Of a stretch of 64,000 bases of DNA, positions 62,742 to 64,000 are shown one piece after another. The notes beneath the pieces were generated by a model. It ran no database searches. It was not told the origin of the DNA and worked only from the letters and a program-made list of their open reading frames with translations. The number at the start of each line of letters is the position of its first letter. Position 1 is the stretch's first letter. Origin of the DNA: Sipunculus nudus (lineage: Eukaryota > Annelida > Sipuncula > Golfingiida > Sipunculidae); assembly GCA_026874595.1 (NCBI GenBank), contig CM049316.1, positions 10,960,839 to 11,024,838 of the forward strand, read 5' to 3'. The translations under genes and the position numbers were made by a program.

Positions 62742-62846
62742 ACCAGGTGAAACCCTGCTACTGAACGTGAGATTGTGCGAACACAATTAAGCAGGGTATC
62801 CTGGTTGGTGTAAACAAGTAGTCGAACGACTACGCACTCATCTGGT
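62742..62846 (+). repeat. Foldback cluster with Helitron-like 3' hairpin
   Basis: Arms ACCAGG..ACCCTGCT (62742-62759) and AGCAGGGT..CCTGGT (62790-62805) pair with small bulges. They are followed by GTAGTCG-AA-CGACTAC (62818-62833), the same stem as the hairpin closing the element at 2361-2379, then 8 bases and CTGG|T, which fits CTRR. I could not place a 5' end, so this may be the truncated 3' end of a related element. Confidence 0.4.
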
Positions 62847-64000
62847 GTTAACTATACATGATTTACATTATTATTTCATTTGTATAAGAGCAAAAATCTA
62901 GCGTTCATCCATGCCTTTAATTAAGGTGAAACCGTCATCGGAAATATGGTATGTGTCAATAGATGGAGATCTGAATCCAAATGTGTTTGTTTCTGTGAGT
63001 GAATGCGGTTGTGGCAGGGGTCTTCTTTATTATCATCTTAGAAAAATAAAATAAATAAATAAATTTTAACAGGATGTCTGCAACTTTCGATCGATCGAAA
63101 GGGAAGCCTCCACTAAAGGTCAGAATTTGAAAATCAGCAGTACTGCAGATCTAGCATTAATACGGGAAAAAAAGGAAAAGGAGTTTCTCACTGGTTGGTC
63201 TGAACTCGATGGTCCACCCAGAAAGAGATATATAAATAAACATATAAAAATATAAAGACAAAACAAAAAATACCACACTCCTGCATTAATCAAAATACTA
63301 CTGAATCGTTCCTCTCTAAACTCTGCCCGTCTGTCTGTCTGTCTCTCATCAAATAATATCTGATAGAATAAACTTAGAACTATGCAACATTGTCCAACGA
63401 AGGACGAAACTTACTTTAAGACAAATGTGCATATACTGGTGTCGTGTCCAATATACCCAGTGGCCCTAGTAAACTTTGTCGGTCGATGGTTTTATGTATT
63501 CCTCCGTTGTCAGATTCGGGAATAAAAGAAACGACGCGGAAATAAATGCAGCTGGGGATCTGATAAAATTAAAACCGTGTTGTATAAGTATGAATACAAA
63601 GTCCAGTGCTTCTTTATCAGATTAAATGCATGGACTGGTTTTCTGCATGATCTGCTGAAGTGGTTTCTAAGAAGATCCGGTAACACGGGTTTTATTGTTA
63701 TTCACTGCTCAGCATCTGTCGTGGACTGTCAAATAACACCGTGACAACATATAACGCTTCCTAGGAAGTGTCATACGTAAAACGTTTGTAAAACTGCAGC
63801 TCAAGGGATCCAATATCACTCTAGCGGATATCAAACAATCACTGTCGTTTTTTAAAGAGATGTCACTTGTACGTCCTTGTAAGGAAACCGCATTCTAAAA
63901 CAATACATAAAGCTAAAACCCCCACCACGATGGCATTTCCATATACCATGTATCAAATGTAATTAAGTGTGCATTTTAGACCAAATACCCGACGTAAATT
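62847..64000. other. No gene seen
   Basis: AT-rich sequence with a short TCTG run (about 63328-63345). No recognisable exon up to the window edge. Confidence 0.45.

Noticed and set aside
1-64000. tRNA, rRNA or complete autonomous transposon genes
   Set aside because: I saw no full A/B-box cloverleaf, rRNA block, reverse transcriptase, transposase or Rep/helicase frame.

Overview
This is AT-rich animal genomic DNA. Evidence for that: intronless and spliced protein genes with GT/AG introns, AATAAA signals, abundant (TA)n and poly-G/poly-C tracts, SINE-, MITE- and Helitron-like repeats, and no bacterial-style gene packing. The repeat style (TCCG/TCTG-rich elements, helentron/'pearl'-like elements with internal tandem cores, a tRNA-type SINE head, a TTGGCGGAGGT repeat tail) suggests a lophotrochozoan, most likely a mollusc. 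That is inference from repeat character, not a species call.

Layout. 1-10 kb: no secure gene; a 1.17 kb Helitron-like element (1223-2390) with six alternating internal repeats, short CAGGGGCGGATCC-ended repeats, two weak splice-bounded exon candidates (4404-4523, 6358-6459) and a probable SINE (9243-9490). 10.4-19.5 kb: two complete intronless minus-strand genes for divergent rhodopsin-class-like 7TM receptors (10466-11512, 18338-19447). They are clear tandem paralogs, separated by a ~3.2 kb Helentron-like element (13478-16637). 19.5-29.7 kb: mostly repeats and unassigned sequence, with a low-confidence two-exon minus-strand candidate (23437-25070) and an imperfect 59-nt hairpin (21801-21859). 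29.7-31.5 kb: a three-exon minus-strand gene for a 212-residue PX-domain protein resembling the PX region of NADPH-oxidase organizers (p47phox/NOXO1), ending without SH3 domains. 31.5-39 kb: no gene seen.

39.05-57.6 kb: a direct tandem duplication of about 9.6 kb. Its outer ends and central junction share ACATGT. The two copies differ by point changes, small deletions, a ~1.1 kb interval present only in copy 1 and a 458-bp TIR element inserted only in copy 2. No conserved protein family is recognisable inside it, though two short ORFs stay open in both copies. 57.6-64 kb: repeats, including a 0.7 kb 'ccttgacctttgacc' repeat and a Helitron-like 3' hairpin, with no secure gene.

The receptors and the PX protein share a strand, but nothing in the sequence shows that they act together. 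The strongest observations are the receptor pair, the PX-only organizer-like gene, the alternating palindrome array inside the Helitron-like element, and the recent tandem duplication that preserves paired empty and filled sites.
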